From Roseateles sp. XES5 (GTDB taxonomy: Bacteria; Pseudomonadota; Alphaproteobacteria; Rhizobiales; Rhizobiaceae): a stretch of 64,000 nt of DNA. The notes under the pieces are model-generated. The model did not search any database and was not told the DNA's origin. It worked only from the letters and a program-made list of their open reading frames with translations. Positions 20,065 to 29,020 of this stretch are shown one piece after another; the first letter of the stretch is position 1, and each line of letters starts with the position of its first letter. A program made the position numbers and the translations under genes. The stretch covers positions 868,001-932,000 of the forward strand of contig NZ_CP084752.1 of the NCBI RefSeq assembly GCF_020535545.1, in the 5' to 3' direction.

Positions 20065-21579
20065 TTATCCCTGCCGCGCCCGGTCTTCGGCCTGTGCGTC
20101 GAGAATTTCGCGGACCCTGGCGACCAGCTCGCTTTCCGGCACGGAGACCTGGGCCACGCGCGCCTCGCGCCAGGAGGTATTGTCCTCGATCTCGCCGGAA
20201 AGGCGCTTGCCCTCGATCAGGTCCTTGACCTGCACGAGGCCCTCGGCGCGTTCGTCGCCGCCCTGGATGATGGCGACCGGCGCATTGCGGCGGTCGGCAT
20301 ATTTGAGCTGGTTGCCGAACTTCTTCCAGTTGCCCTGGTACATCTCGGCGCGGATGCCGGCGGCGCGAAGCTCCTGTGTGAAGCGCTGGTAGCGGCCCAT
20401 GCTGTCCATGTCGCCGTCCATCACCGTGACGAGCACGGGCGCGACGACATCGGTGTGACCGAGCTTGCCGAGGTTCTTCAGCGCCGTCAGCAGGCGCGAG
20501 ACGCCGATGGAAAAGCCCGTGGCCGGCACCGGCTGGCCCATGAAGCGCGAGACGAGACCGTCATAGCGACCGCCGCCGCCGACCGAACCGAAGACGACCT
20601 TCTCGCCCTTCTCGTTGGTGACGGCGAACTGCAGCTCGGCCTCGAAGACCGGGCCGGTGTAATATTCGAGACCGCGCACGACGGACGGGTCGATCTTGAT
20701 GCGGTCCGCGCCGTAGCCGGCGGAGGTGACGAGGTGACCGATCTGGTTCAGTTCCTCGACGCCCTCGCTGCCGCGCGCGCTGCCTTCGACCAGTTTCGCA
20801 AGGTCGGCGGCGCTCGCCGCATAGTCCTTGATGCCGACGAAGAAGAGCACCTTCTCGATCTGTGCGTCATCAAGGCCCGCGCCCTTGGTGAAGTCGCCGG
20901 ATTCGTCCTTGCGGCCGGAACCGAGCAGCAGCCTGACGCCCTCGGGACCGAACTTGTCGAGCTTGTCGATGGCGCGCAGCACGGTCAGGCGTGCGCCCGC
21001 CTTGTCGTCGCCGCCGAGGCCGATCGCCTCCATCACGCCGTCGAGAACCTTGCGGTTGTTGACGCGGATGACGTAGTCGCCGCGCTGGATGCCGAGGGCT
21101 TCCATCGTGTCGGCGAACATCATGCACATCTCGGCATCCGCCTGCACGCCGGCCGCGCCGACCGTATCGGCGTCGAACTGCATGAACTGGCGGAAGCGGC
21201 CCGGGCCGGGCTTCTCGTTGCGGAAGACGTAGCCGGCGCGATAGGTGCGGTAGGGCAGCTGGATCTCGTTGAAATTCTCCGCGACATGGCGGGCGAGCGG
21301 CGCCGTCAGGTCGTAGCGAAGGCTCATCCACTGCTCATCCTCGTCCTGCAGCGAGAAGACGCCCTCGTTCGGACGGTCGCTGTCGGGCAGGAACTTGCCG
21401 AGCGCGTCGGTATATTCCAGAAGCGGGGTTTCCACGGGATCGAAGCCGTAGCGTTCGTAGACCTCGCGGATCTTCGCCGTCATCTCGTTCACGGCGCGGA
21501 GGTCCGCGGCGTCACGGTCGACGAAGCCGCGCGGCAGGCGGGCTTTCAGCTTCTGTGGTTTTTTCTGCTTGTCGCTCAT
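20065..21579 (-). CDS. hisS: Histidyl-tRNA synthetase
   Basis: Class II synthetase of 504 residues. Motif 2 region [20 protein letters not shown], histidine-specific [13 protein letters not shown] and motif 3 [13 protein letters not shown] are present, followed by an anticodon-binding domain ([18 protein letters not shown] to the end). ATG 21579 ([19 protein letters not shown]) is chosen over the frame to 21756, whose extra sequence is not conserved in type. It is the first gene of the hisS-hisZ-hisG operon and paralogous to HisZ. Confidence 0.96.
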   Translation of the reverse strand: MSDKQKKPQKLKARLPRGFVDRDAADLRAVNEMTAKIREVYERYGFDPVETPLLEYTDALGKFLPDSDRPNEGVFSLQDEDEQWMSLRYDLTAPLARHVAENFNEIQLPYRTYRAGYVFRNEKPGPGRFRQFMQFDADTVGAAGVQADAEMCMMFADTMEALGIQRGDYVIRVNNRKVLDGVMEAIGLGGDDKAGARLTVLRAIDKLDKFGPEGVRLLLGSGRKDESGDFTKGAGLDDAQIEKVLFFVGIKDYAASAADLAKLVEGSARGSEGVEELNQIGHLVTSAGYGADRIKIDPSVVRGLEYYTGPVFEAELQFAVTNEKGEKVVFGSVGGGGRYDGLVSRFMGQPVPATGFSIGVSRLLTALKNLGKLGHTDVVAPVLVTVMDGDMDSMGRYQRFTQELRAAGIRAEMYQGNWKKFGNQLKYADRRNAPVAIIQGGDERAEGLVQVKDLIEGKRLSGEIEDNTSWREARVAQVSVPESELVARVREILDAQAEDRARQG

Positions 21580-21658
21580 CGGGATACCCGAAATCCGTAT
21601 TTCCGTTGCGGTTTCCCTAGCGGATTGAGAAAGCAGCGGCAAGGGCGCAGGCGCCCCA

Positions 21659-22300
21659 TCACGGCCGGCGCGACAGCGTATCCCAACTGTGCACGATGAC
21701 GGCGGAGGCGACGGGCGCCTGCGCCTCGGGGATGAGGATGGAATGCGTGTCGCCACGGATGACGCCGCGCATCTCCGACTGGAAGGAAAGCCGCTTCATC
21801 TGCACATGGCCCGTCGGGATCGAGGTCACCGAAAGCGCCGGGCCGCCATAAATCTCGATGCTGGCGACCTCGCGGGCATAAAGGCTCGCCACCAGCGCCT
21901 GGTCTTCCAGGCAGGCGCGGTAGTGGCCCGTGAGGTAGCCACGGATGCTCATGCCGATGACGGCGCGCATTTCCGGGCTCTCGCGATATTCCTGCTGCGA
22001 GCCGCCGAGATAGCGGATGTCACGCCCCTCCCAGAGATTGCGGCTTTCCCGCGAGGCGAGGATGGAGGCGAGAAGCCGTCGCTCGGTCTGCGCATCGGCG
22101 CGGCGCAGGAAATCCACGATGGCGCCGGTCGCCCTGAGGTCGGGCACGGCGACGCCGCGCTCCCAGCGCGACACGGTGGTGGCTGCGAAGCCGAGTTTCC
22201 AGGCGATGTCGTCCTGCGTCAGCCCCACCTTCTGGCGATAGGCGCGCAACTGGTCGACGAGATCATGGCCGGTCGTGAAGACGAAGTCGGGCAAATTCAA
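21659..22300 (-). CDS. XRE-type helix-turn-helix regulator with unknown C-terminal domain
   Basis: The reliable part starts at [20 protein letters not shown], followed by a helix-turn-helix [20 protein letters not shown] and [20 protein letters not shown]. The remaining 130 residues contain [20 protein letters not shown] and [15 protein letters not shown]. The start is unclear: no ATG or GTG lies near; TTG codons begin at 22294, 22300 and 22309, while the next ATG (22549) would overlap the divergent gene. TTG 22300 is a compromise. The effector and target are unknown; it is divergent from the PAS-like gene at 22543 and may regulate it (inference). Confidence 0.7.
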   Translation of the reverse strand: MNLPDFVFTTGHDLVDQLRAYRQKVGLTQDDIAWKLGFAATTVSRWERGVAVPDLRATGAIVDFLRRADAQTERRLLASILASRESRNLWEGRDIRYLGGSQQEYRESPEMRAVIGMSIRGYLTGHYRACLEDQALVASLYAREVASIEIYGGPALSVTSIPTGHVQMKRLSFQSEMRGVIRGDTHSILIPEAQAPVASAVIVHSWDTLSRRP

Positions 22301-22542
22301 CCCACGCAAGTGACAAAAGACAAGTCCACGCCCAAAGGTCGAGTAAACGACCAGTCCATCCGCTTCCGGCGGCTTTCGATGTCGGTTACCCTTGAGGCTA
22401 GGTAAACGTGCATCCCCACCGTTTGGCAAGCCGCCGGCGGGCCGCGATGGACGTTTTCCGAGGCGACGCCCAGAGGGTCCCGTGCCCTCCGTCGTCGGCC
22501 GCGTCTTCCAGGGCCGCGGCAGCATCATCGCGGACCGACCGA

Positions 22543-22983
22543 ATGGCATTGAAATCGACGACCACAGCCCTGCGTCTTGCCTCCGTCGCCGACCTCATCG
22601 GCATCGATACCGCGGCGCTTGAAAGTGCCTTCGTCTGCGAGGAATGGAGCGCGGAGCTTTCGACCGGCCTCGTCTGGCTCGGCCCCGAAACGGCGGCGCT
22701 GCACGGAGCGGCCGGCGCGCGCTGCGGCATCATGGACCTCATCCAGGTCTATGATCCCGGCGACTGGCAGAAAGTGCTGCTGGCGCTGGAGGAAGCAGCG
22801 ACCATCCCCACCGCCTTCTCCTTCGTCACCGCCATTCGCCCGGGGCCGGGTCTCTATCGGCCCGTCTTCTGCTTCGGCCGTTCCGAGACCATCGACGGCA
22901 CCAGCGGCGTCATCCAGGGCACTTTCGCGGTCGCCCGCCTCTGTCTCGAAACGGCGGCGACCAAACACGATACGTTGAACTGA
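22543..22983 (+). CDS. PAS-like small protein, intact paralogue of the broken gene at 12453
   Basis: A 146-residue soluble protein. After MALKSTTTALRLASVADLIG it has CEEWSAELSTGLVWLGPETA, GIMDLIQVYDPGDWQKVLLA and AIRPGPGLYRPVFCFGRS, a pattern like a single PAS domain (inference). The paralogue at 12453-12899 matches along its length. The start is uncertain: ATG 22543 lacks a clear RBS, and in-frame upstream starts exist to 22408. It is divergent from an HTH regulator. No function known to me. Confidence 0.7.
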   Translation: MALKSTTTALRLASVADLIGIDTAALESAFVCEEWSAELSTGLVWLGPETAALHGAAGARCGIMDLIQVYDPGDWQKVLLALEEAATIPTAFSFVTAIRPGPGLYRPVFCFGRSETIDGTSGVIQGTFAVARLCLETAATKHDTLN

Positions 22984-23023
22984 CCCTTTTCTTTTGCGAG
23001 GCGAGCGCCTATCTCCTTTGGCA

Positions 23024-23344
23024 ATGAGACAGGTCCTCTTCATCCTCGCCATTCTGGGCGCCTTGTTTTCCGGATGGATTCCGGCGGTCGCGGCGACGCT
23101 GAGCGCCGGACAATCGGCCGGCATGCATGCGATGCACCAGATGACGAAGGAGGACGGCGGCAGCGAACACGGCAAGTCGAAACCGGCCGCCCATCCGCTC
23201 GCCTGTTCCGCCTGTTTCGCCATCGAGGCGCATCGGCCCGAACCGCGTGGCCGCACGCTCGACATTTCCAGCCGCCTGTCCGCCGCCGTGCCGCGGCTTG
23301 CCGGCCTTGCGCTGATCCCGCTCGATCCCCCTCCCCGGTCCTGA
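23024..23344 (+). CDS. Small exported His/Met/Cys-containing protein (DUF2946-like)
   Basis: A 106-residue protein with signal peptide MRQVLFILAILGALFSGWIPAVAA. It then has a His/Met-rich stretch (GMHAMHQMTKED) and HPLACSACFAIEAH, with a CxxC pair, and a Pro-rich end. This composition suggests a periplasmic copper-related protein, like DUF2946 members. It is 67 bases upstream of a DUF305 gene on the same strand, which supports a metal role (inference). ATG 23024 is preferred to TTG 22994. Confidence 0.6.
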   Translation: MRQVLFILAILGALFSGWIPAVAATLSAGQSAGMHAMHQMTKEDGGSEHGKSKPAAHPLACSACFAIEAHRPEPRGRTLDISSRLSAAVPRLAGLALIPLDPPPRS

Positions 23345-23411
23345 CCCACGCTTGACTGACATCCGGGCGCCTGCGCCCGACAATCAACCGTATCAAGAAC
23401 TGGACATCATC

Positions 23412-23792
23412 ATGAACGTCAAAAACGTGTTTCTCGGCGCGGCCCTTACGCTCGCCACCACCCTGCCCGCCTTCGCCCAAGAGGCCGACCATTCCGCCCA
23501 TCAGGGCATGACCATGGCCGAACCGGCAGGCGACCAGAGCCCTTCCACCAAGGCCTTCATCGACGCCAACACGAAAATGCACGCCGCCATGGAAATCGAC
23601 TTCACCGGCAATGCCGACGTGGATTTCGTGCGCGGCATGATCGCCCACCACCAGGGGGCCATCGACATGGCGAAGGTGGAGCTTGAACACGGCAAGGATC
23701 CGGCGATCCGCAAGCTCGCCGAAGAAGTCATCAGCGCCCAGACGGGCGAGATCAAGATGATGGAAGAGTGGCTGGCGAAAAACGCCAGGTAA
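23412..23792 (+). CDS. DUF305 periplasmic protein (CopM-like)
   Basis: A 126-residue protein with signal peptide MNVKNVFLGAALTLATTLPAFA. The mature part has His/Met-rich ADHSAHQGMTMAEP and the DUF305 core: MHAAMEIDFTGNADVDFVRG, MIAHHQGAIDMAKVEL and SAQTGEIKMMEEWL. DUF305 proteins include cyanobacterial CopM, which binds copper in the periplasm; the HHQGA motif and Met-rich ends suit this. ATG 23412 places the signal peptide at the N-terminus. A terminator follows at 23814. Confidence 0.88.
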   Translation: MNVKNVFLGAALTLATTLPAFAQEADHSAHQGMTMAEPAGDQSPSTKAFIDANTKMHAAMEIDFTGNADVDFVRGMIAHHQGAIDMAKVELEHGKDPAIRKLAEEVISAQTGEIKMMEEWLAKNAR

Positions 23793-23813
23793 CCGAAGCC
23801 GAACGCTCCAGGA

Positions 23814-23839
23814 AGGCCCGCCGCAAGGTGGGCCTTTTT
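23814..23839 (+). terminator. Rho-independent terminator after the DUF305 gene
   Basis: AGGCCC (23814-23819) pairs with GGGCCT (23830-23835) around a loop with GCAA, followed by TTTTT; 21 bases after the stop. Confidence 0.8.
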
Positions 23840-23890
23840 CGCCCGGCGCCATGGAAAAGGATGCGCCATGGAGACGGAAGCGCCGTGCAG

Positions 23891-24025
23891 CATGGATCCC
23901 CGGGTCCAGACCGGGGGGACGGGAGGGAATGCCGTCTGCTCATCAAACGGCGCCGTTTCCGGCGAGGCCGCGTTCCCCGCGGCCTTTCTTCTTCGTCATC
24001 CCCGGGCTCGACCCGGGGATCCATG
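23891..24025. repeat. Inverted palindromic repeats (rhizobial REP-like)
   Basis: A 16-base sequence CATGGATCCCCGGGTC (23891-23906) recurs inverted at 24010-24025. The right copy is also half of a perfect hairpin ATCCCCGGG (23998-24006) / CCCGGGGAT (24012-24020). Such CCCGGG-centred units are frequent intergenic repeats in Rhizobiales. No gene is seen between 23793 and 24120. Confidence 0.7.
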
Positions 24026-24120
24026 TTCCACGATGCAAGGGCCGAGCAAGGGGGACCGAGCAAGGGGATCGGGCAGAGCCAACGGGCCGTGCCCGCGCCA
24101 ACCTTCGATCCGCGGCGTGC

Positions 24121-24336
24121 CTATTCGCCCGCCGGACGGCCGGCGGCCGAGGCTTCGACCAGCGAAGCCGCGATGACGCGGGCCATCATGAGGCTCGTTT
24201 CGCGGATTTCCGTGTTGCTGCCGTTGCGCGCGGACCGGATCAGGCGGAAACCTTCCCGCAGCATGATCTCCTGGGCCTTGTCGCAAGCCCAGTGTTCCAG
24301 GCGTGATTCATCGATTGCAGATAGGTTTGGCGCCAT
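24121..24336 (-). CDS. Small conserved-type hypothetical protein, 71 aa
   Basis: Reads MAPNLSAIDESRLEHWACDK with a helical body (QEIMLREGFRLIRSAR, TSLMMARVIAASLVEASA). A GGGGGA ribosome site lies just before ATG 24336, which supports translation; an ATG 7 codons upstream is less likely. Soluble, no motif recognised. Upstream DNA (24361-24490) is AT-rich and could hold its promoter. Confidence 0.55.
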   Translation of the reverse strand: MAPNLSAIDESRLEHWACDKAQEIMLREGFRLIRSARNGSNTEIRETSLMMARVIAASLVEASAAGRPAGE

Positions 24337-24493
24337 GATTCCCCCATGCCAAATCATTCAGCACAAAGCGGCACCCCCGACAGCGCATGCGCATGTCGAC
24401 CCCAGAACTCTTGATGTATGAATTTGCCGCTCAACCTTAAGCTACATGATTCGTTTTAAAATCAAATAGCTATTTGCCAGAACAAACCCCGAT

Positions 24494-25123
24494 TTATGGC
24501 CGGTCGAGCTGATTTCTTCTGGTTTCGACTTCGGCGCGGCAGAAACAACCTTCCACGTGATCGTTGACGAGGCCCATGGCCTGCATGAAGGCGTAGACGG
24601 TGGTGGGGCCGACGAAGGTCCAGCCGCGCTTCTTCAGGTCCTTCGACAGGCGCACCGAGGTCGGCGTGGTGGGATTGGCGACGATGGTCTCCCAGTCCAC
24701 CCGCGCCGGGCGCTCCTCCGGCTTCGGCTCGAAGCTCCAGAAGTAGCGGGCGAGCGTGCCGAACTCGTCGCGCAGCGCCTGCGCCCGGCGGGCATTGTTG
24801 ATGGTCGAGACGATCTTGCCTCGGTGGCGCACGATGCCCGTGTCGGCCAGGCACCGGGCAATATCCTCGTCGCCGAAGGTCGCGACCCGGTCGAAATCGA
24901 AACCGGCGAAGCCGGCGCGGAAGGCCTCGCGCTTGGCCAGGATGGTGCGCCAGGACAGGCCGGACTGGAACCCCTCCAGGCTCAGCTTCTCGAACAGGCG
25001 GTGATCGCCCGTGACGGGACGCCCCCATTCCTCGTCGTGGTAGCGGCGATAGTCGTCCAGCCCGCCATGCCAGGCGCAGCGCATCCGTCCGTCTTCCCCC
25101 ACGTGCAGCCCGCGTTCCGTCAT
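24494..25123 (-). CDS. tag: DNA-3-methyladenine glycosylase I
   Basis: Base-excision repair enzyme removing 3-methyladenine from alkylated DNA. The 209-residue product has the family sequence RCAWHGGLDDYRRYHDEEWG, LFEKLSLEGFQSGLSWRTIL, FVGPTTVYAFMQAMGLVNDH and EGCFC. The zinc-site residues (Cys near the N-terminus, His and two Cys near the C-terminus) are present. ATG 25123 (MTERGLHVGEDGRMRCAWHG) follows a GGAGA site; a frame running to 25159 lacks support. It stands alone on its strand. Confidence 0.95.
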   Translation of the reverse strand: MTERGLHVGEDGRMRCAWHGGLDDYRRYHDEEWGRPVTGDHRLFEKLSLEGFQSGLSWRTILAKREAFRAGFAGFDFDRVATFGDEDIARCLADTGIVRHRGKIVSTINNARRAQALRDEFGTLARYFWSFEPKPEERPARVDWETIVANPTTPTSVRLSKDLKKRGWTFVGPTTVYAFMQAMGLVNDHVEGCFCRAEVETRRNQLDRP

Positions 25124-25337
25124 TGCCGTCTCCGTTTCCTGTTTGTTCCGCTTTACCACTCGTCAACCACATTTGGAAAGCGGGCAATAACCCTACTCAA
25201 AGCTTTATCGGCATCGTGCATGTTTAATGAACGGCCGTTTACCATTCGCTTCATCCATGGGTGCAAGCATTTCCCCGAACCGGCGCCGTATCTCCCAGGC
25301 GGCGCAGTCCGGCGACGATCAGTAGCGAGTACGTCCG

Positions 25338-26078
25338 ATGTTGATACGCACCCTTCTTGCAGCGGCCATCCTGGCCACCACGACCACCGCCCATGCCGGC
25401 GACCGCTATGGCAGCCGGCCGCCCATCATCGTCAGCCCCGACCTGACCGCGCCGTGGCTGATGCAGCTGACCGGCGAAGGCGTGCAGCCCGCCGTCACCA
25501 CGCGCCGCATCATCCAGCGCCAGCAGGTGCAGCAGCGCCGCGTCATCCGCCGCGAGGGCGCCGCCCGCGTCGAGCAGGTGGCGGTGACGAGCCGCGTGCA
25601 GAACCCGATCCGCTCCAAGCTCGATCCGATGTTCCTGCCGCAGCTCGTTTCCTTTGAGAGCCAGTACAAGGCCGGCACCATCGTCATCGACACCAACAAC
25701 CGCTTCCTCTACCTCGTGCTCGGCGACGGCAAGGCGCGGCGCTATGGCGTCGGCGTCGGCAAGCCGGGCTTCGAATGGGCGGGCGCGCACAAGATCACCC
25801 GCAAGGCCGAATGGCCCGGCTGGACGCCGCCCAAGGAGATGATCGAACGCGAGGCCGCCAAGGGCCATTACCTGCCGGCCTATATGGATGGCGGACCGGA
25901 AAACCCGCTCGGCTCGCGCGCCATGTATCTCGGCTCGACGCTCTACCGCATCCACGGCACGAACGCGCCCTGGACGATCGGCTACGCGGTCTCCTCCGGC
26001 TGCATCCGCATGCGCAACGAGGACGTCGTCGACCTCTACGAACGGGTGAATGTCGGCACCAAGGTCATCGTGATCTGA
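25338..26078 (+). CDS. L,D-transpeptidase (YkuD domain), first of a tandem pair
   Basis: Periplasmic enzyme that makes 3-3 cross-links in peptidoglycan or attaches proteins to it. The 246-residue product has signal peptide MLIRTLLAAAILATTTTAHA, a Gln/Arg-rich linker (IIQRQQVQQRRVIRRE, about 55-71) and a YkuD domain from about 110. The active-site motif is IHGTNAPWTIGYAVSSGCIR, with catalytic Cys in SSGCIRM. A similar gene follows 145 bases downstream, evidently a duplication. Confidence 0.92.
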   Translation: MLIRTLLAAAILATTTTAHAGDRYGSRPPIIVSPDLTAPWLMQLTGEGVQPAVTTRRIIQRQQVQQRRVIRREGAARVEQVAVTSRVQNPIRSKLDPMFLPQLVSFESQYKAGTIVIDTNNRFLYLVLGDGKARRYGVGVGKPGFEWAGAHKITRKAEWPGWTPPKEMIEREAAKGHYLPAYMDGGPENPLGSRAMYLGSTLYRIHGTNAPWTIGYAVSSGCIRMRNEDVVDLYERVNVGTKVIVI

Positions 26079-26222
26079 CGCCCCCGGCCCTTTTGCGGCC
26101 CGAAAGACGCCACCGACCCGAAGAAATCCGCCCTCACGCGCGTCTTACAGCGCGTGAGCCGGCTTGAAATCGGTCGAGACTCGGCTAGCCTCGCGAAATT
26201 GAGGATTGAGAGGGACTACATC

Positions 26223-26933
26223 ATGCGGAAATACGCATCGATCTTGCTGGCGGCGGCCTTTGCCGTTCCGGCGATCATGCCGGCCACGTCGGCGAACGCC
26301 TTTCCCGGCGCCCTGAAGGGCGGCCAGGTCGAGACCGTCTCGAACGTGACGCTCGTCGCCCAGCCCCAGAGCAAGAAGCAGGTCGCGCAGAAGTTCAAGC
26401 GCACCAAGGTCCGCTTCGTCACCGACCAGGCACCCGGCACCGTCATCGTCGATACCAACAACAAGTTCCTCTACTATGTGGAAGGCAACAACAAGGCGAC
26501 GCGCTACGGCATCGGCGTCGGCCGCGAAGGCTTCGGCTGGTCGGGCGTGGTGAAGGTCGGCCGCAAGGCGGAATGGCCGAGCTGGACGCCGCCGGCCGAA
26601 ATGCGCCGTCGCGAGGCCAAGAAGGGCCGTATCCTGCCCGCCGTCCAGCCCGGCGGCGAGGACAATCCGCTCGGCGCGCGCGCGCTCTATCTCTTCAAGG
26701 GCGGCCGCGACACGATCTTCCGCATCCACGGCACGAACCAGCCCTGGACGATCGGCCTGAACATGTCGTCCGGCTGCATCCGCATGATGAACAAGGACGT
26801 GGAGCACCTCTACGCCCGCGCCGACATCGGCACCAAGGTCATCGTGGTCGGCCCCGGCAACAAGCAGGGCGCCGTCAGCTACAACGACCGCGGCGTCGAT
26901 TTCTTCGGCACGCTCTTCGGCTTCGGCGGCTGA
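26223..26933 (+). CDS. L,D-transpeptidase (YkuD domain), second of a tandem pair
   Basis: A 236-residue paralogue of the preceding protein. Signal peptide MRKYASILLAAAFAVPAIMP then TSANA; YkuD domain with IDTNNKFLYYVEGNNKATRY, WSGVVKVGRKAEWPSWTPP and active site IHGTNQPWTIGLNMSSGCIR. ATG 26223 follows GAGAGGG. It differs from the upstream copy by lacking the Gln/Arg linker and by a longer C-terminal tail (GNKQGAVSYNDRGVDFFGT). A terminator follows. Both genes may contribute to rhizobial polar growth, where 3-3 cross-links are frequent (inference from known biology). Confidence 0.92.
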   Translation: MRKYASILLAAAFAVPAIMPATSANAFPGALKGGQVETVSNVTLVAQPQSKKQVAQKFKRTKVRFVTDQAPGTVIVDTNNKFLYYVEGNNKATRYGIGVGREGFGWSGVVKVGRKAEWPSWTPPAEMRRREAKKGRILPAVQPGGEDNPLGARALYLFKGGRDTIFRIHGTNQPWTIGLNMSSGCIRMMNKDVEHLYARADIGTKVIVVGPGNKQGAVSYNDRGVDFFGTLFGFGG

Positions 26934-26956
26934 TCCGCCCTGCCATCGCCTTTCGG

Positions 26957-26985
26957 GATGCCGGCCTTGCGCCGGCATCTTCGTT
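26957..26985 (+). terminator. Terminator after the second L,D-transpeptidase gene
   Basis: GATGCCGGC (26957-26965) pairs with GCCGGCATC (26971-26979), loop CTTGC, then TTCGTTT; 24 bases past the stop. Confidence 0.75.
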
Positions 26986-27426
26986 TCAGCCGACGGAGCA
27001 GGACACTTTCCCACTGCGCTCCACCCCCTCGCCTTCGGCGCGGTGCACGATTATCCTGTAGTCGCCGTCATAGGTCGTCTCGTCCTCACCCATCACCGTC
27101 TTCACGATGATGTCGACCGAAGCGAACGGCAGGTCGCCTTCGGTTTCGGCATGCAGCAGCAGGCGCAGCTCGCCGTCATAGAGCCAGTCGTGGCCGAGAT
27201 GCGCGGGCGTCAGCGTCACGCGCTCCAGCCCCTTCGGCGCAAGATCCGCCGGCAGAACGAATTCCCCCCGGAAATTGAGGAAGCCGCCGCCGAGGCTGTA
27301 GCTGAAGCCGCCCTCCGCATCGAGCGTGAGGTTCGCGTCCTTCACCGCGCAGCTGAAGCCGCCGGTGGCGAAGGCGGGCGAGGCAAGGGCGACAAGGGCG
27401 GCGAGGGAAAGCAGGACGCGGCGCAT
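26986..27426 (-). CDS. Exported protein of unknown function, 146 aa
   Basis: Signal peptide MRRVLLSLAALVALASPAFA, then a beta-rich body: FSCAVKDANLTLDAEGGFSY, FRGEFVLPADL and YDGELRLLLHAE, with a C-terminal Cys in KVSCSV that could pair with Cys near the start of the mature protein. No family recognised. It lies alone, 78 bases downstream of glcF on the same strand. Confidence 0.75.
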   Translation of the reverse strand: MRRVLLSLAALVALASPAFATGGFSCAVKDANLTLDAEGGFSYSLGGGFLNFRGEFVLPADLAPKGLERVTLTPAHLGHDWLYDGELRLLLHAETEGDLPFASVDIIVKTVMGEDETTYDGDYRIIVHRAEGEGVERSGKVSCSVG

Positions 27427-27504
27427 GGCGATCTCCGAAAACGTGGAATGCCGCTCCTCTAGCGCGCTCGCACGAGGCGCGGCTGTTCCGCACGTGACAT
27501 GAGA

Positions 27505-28803
27505 TCAGGAAAGCACGGCCGGCTTGTCTCCGCCATAGGCCCAGTCGAGCAGTTCCACCGTATGCAGGATCGGGATTTGAGTACCGGTCGCGATCTGCGT
27601 GATGCAGCCGATATTGCCCGTCGCAATGAGGTCCGGCTTCGTCGCCTCGATATTTTTCACCTTGCGCGCCTTCAGCTTGCCGGAAATTTCCGGCTGCAGG
27701 ATGTTGTAGGTTCCGGCCGAGCCGCAGCACAGATGCCCTTCCGCTGGATCGCGCACCGCAAAACCCGCTGCCTTCAGCAGCATCTTGGGGGCCATGGTGA
27801 TCTTCTGGCCGTGCTGCATGGAACAGGCCGAGTGATAGGCGACCGTCAGGCCCTTCGCCTCCTGCTGCGGCAGGTCGAGGGTCGAAAGGTATTCCGTGAT
27901 GTCCTTGGCAAGGGCGGAGACGCGCGCGGCCTTTTCCGCATAGGCGGGATCGAGGCGCAGCATGAAGCCGTAATCCTTGATCGTCGTGCCGCAACCGGAC
28001 GCGGTGATGACGATGGCGTCGAGCCCGCCTCTTTCAATCTCGGCGAGCCAGACGTCGACATTACGCCGCGCCGCCTCCAGCGCCTGGGCCTCACGGCCCA
28101 TATGGTGCACGAGCGAGCCGCAGCAGACCTCGCCGGCGGGCGCCACGACCTCGACGCCGAGCCGCGTCAGCAGGCGGATCGTCGCCTCGTTGATGCCGGG
28201 CTTCAGCACCGGCTGGGCGCAGCCGGTAAGGATCGCCACCCGTCCCCGCCGCGGGCCGGTGGCCGGATGCGTTCCGGGCTGCGCACTTGCCGAAGCCCTG
28301 GGCAGGCTGCGCGGCGCGAGATCCAGCATGGCGGCGAAGGGTTCGAGCGGCTTGAAGCGCCTGAAGAGCCCGGCAAAGGGCCGGCCGAGCGAGGCGGCCT
28401 TCAGCGCCAGACGGAAGCGGCCCGGATGGGGCAGCACCGCGGCGAGGATGGCCCGGGTCAGCCGGTTCCAGAAAGGGCGCTTGTAGGTGGCCTCGATATG
28501 CATGCGGGCATGGTCGACCAGATGCATGTAGTCGACGCCGGAGGGACAGGTGGTGGTGCAGGAGAGGCAGGAGAGGCACCGGTCGATATGCGTGACCACC
28601 TCGGCATCCGCCGGCCGGCCGTTCTCCAGCATGTCCTTGATGAGATAGATGCGGCCGCGCGGACTGTCGAGCTCGTTGCCGAGCGTCACATAGGTCGGAC
28701 AGGTGGCCGTGCAGAAGCCGCAATGCACGCATTTGCGCAGGATCTTTTCGGAGGTCGCGACATGCGGATCGGCGAGCTGTTCGGCGGTGAAGTTGGTCTG
28801 CAT
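27505..28803 (-). CDS. glcF: Glycolate oxidase iron-sulfur subunit GlcF
   Basis: Electron-transfer subunit of membrane-associated glycolate dehydrogenase (glycolate to glyoxylate). The 432-residue product has two 4Fe-4S motifs, CVHCGFCTATCP and CLSCLSCTTTCP, and the CCG-type domains with EVCCGSLVHH and GHLCCGSAG near 230 and 360. Last gene of glcD-glcE-glcF; the gap to glcE (217 bases) is filled by a long palindromic repeat. GlcG and malate synthase G are absent here. Confidence 0.95.
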   Translation of the reverse strand: MQTNFTAEQLADPHVATSEKILRKCVHCGFCTATCPTYVTLGNELDSPRGRIYLIKDMLENGRPADAEVVTHIDRCLSCLSCTTTCPSGVDYMHLVDHARMHIEATYKRPFWNRLTRAILAAVLPHPGRFRLALKAASLGRPFAGLFRRFKPLEPFAAMLDLAPRSLPRASASAQPGTHPATGPRRGRVAILTGCAQPVLKPGINEATIRLLTRLGVEVVAPAGEVCCGSLVHHMGREAQALEAARRNVDVWLAEIERGGLDAIVITASGCGTTIKDYGFMLRLDPAYAEKAARVSALAKDITEYLSTLDLPQQEAKGLTVAYHSACSMQHGQKITMAPKMLLKAAGFAVRDPAEGHLCCGSAGTYNILQPEISGKLKARKVKNIEATKPDLIATGNIGCITQIATGTQIPILHTVELLDWAYGGDKPAVLS

Positions 28804-28840
28804 CAGCGGGCGTCCTTCTCGTTGAAGGGCGCGGTTGCGG

Positions 28841-28997
28841 CACCCCCCTCTGCCCTGCCGGGCATCTCCCCCTCACGGGGGGAGAGCGTATGGAGAAATG
28901 TCACGCCCCCGTCCAACGGTGCCGTTTGAGTGCCGTTTTTGCTCCTTGCCGATCTCCCCCCGCGAGGGGGAGATGCCCGGCAGGGCAGAGGGGGGTG
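28841..28997. repeat. Perfect 34-bp inverted repeat in the glcE-glcF gap
   Basis: 28841-28874 is repeated in inverted orientation at 28964-28997 with no mismatch, 89 bases apart; each arm contains CTGCCCTGCCGGGCATCTCC or its complement. It resembles the mosaic palindromic elements (RIME-type) of rhizobial intergenic DNA. In the transcript it could form a large hairpin between glcE and glcF. Confidence 0.85.
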
Positions 28998-29020
28998 AGC
29001 CATAGACTCCATCATCATTC

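Noticed and set aside
19558..21699. 713-codon plus-strand frame opposite hisZ and hisS
   Set aside because: Antisense to two enzymes with clear synthetase motifs.
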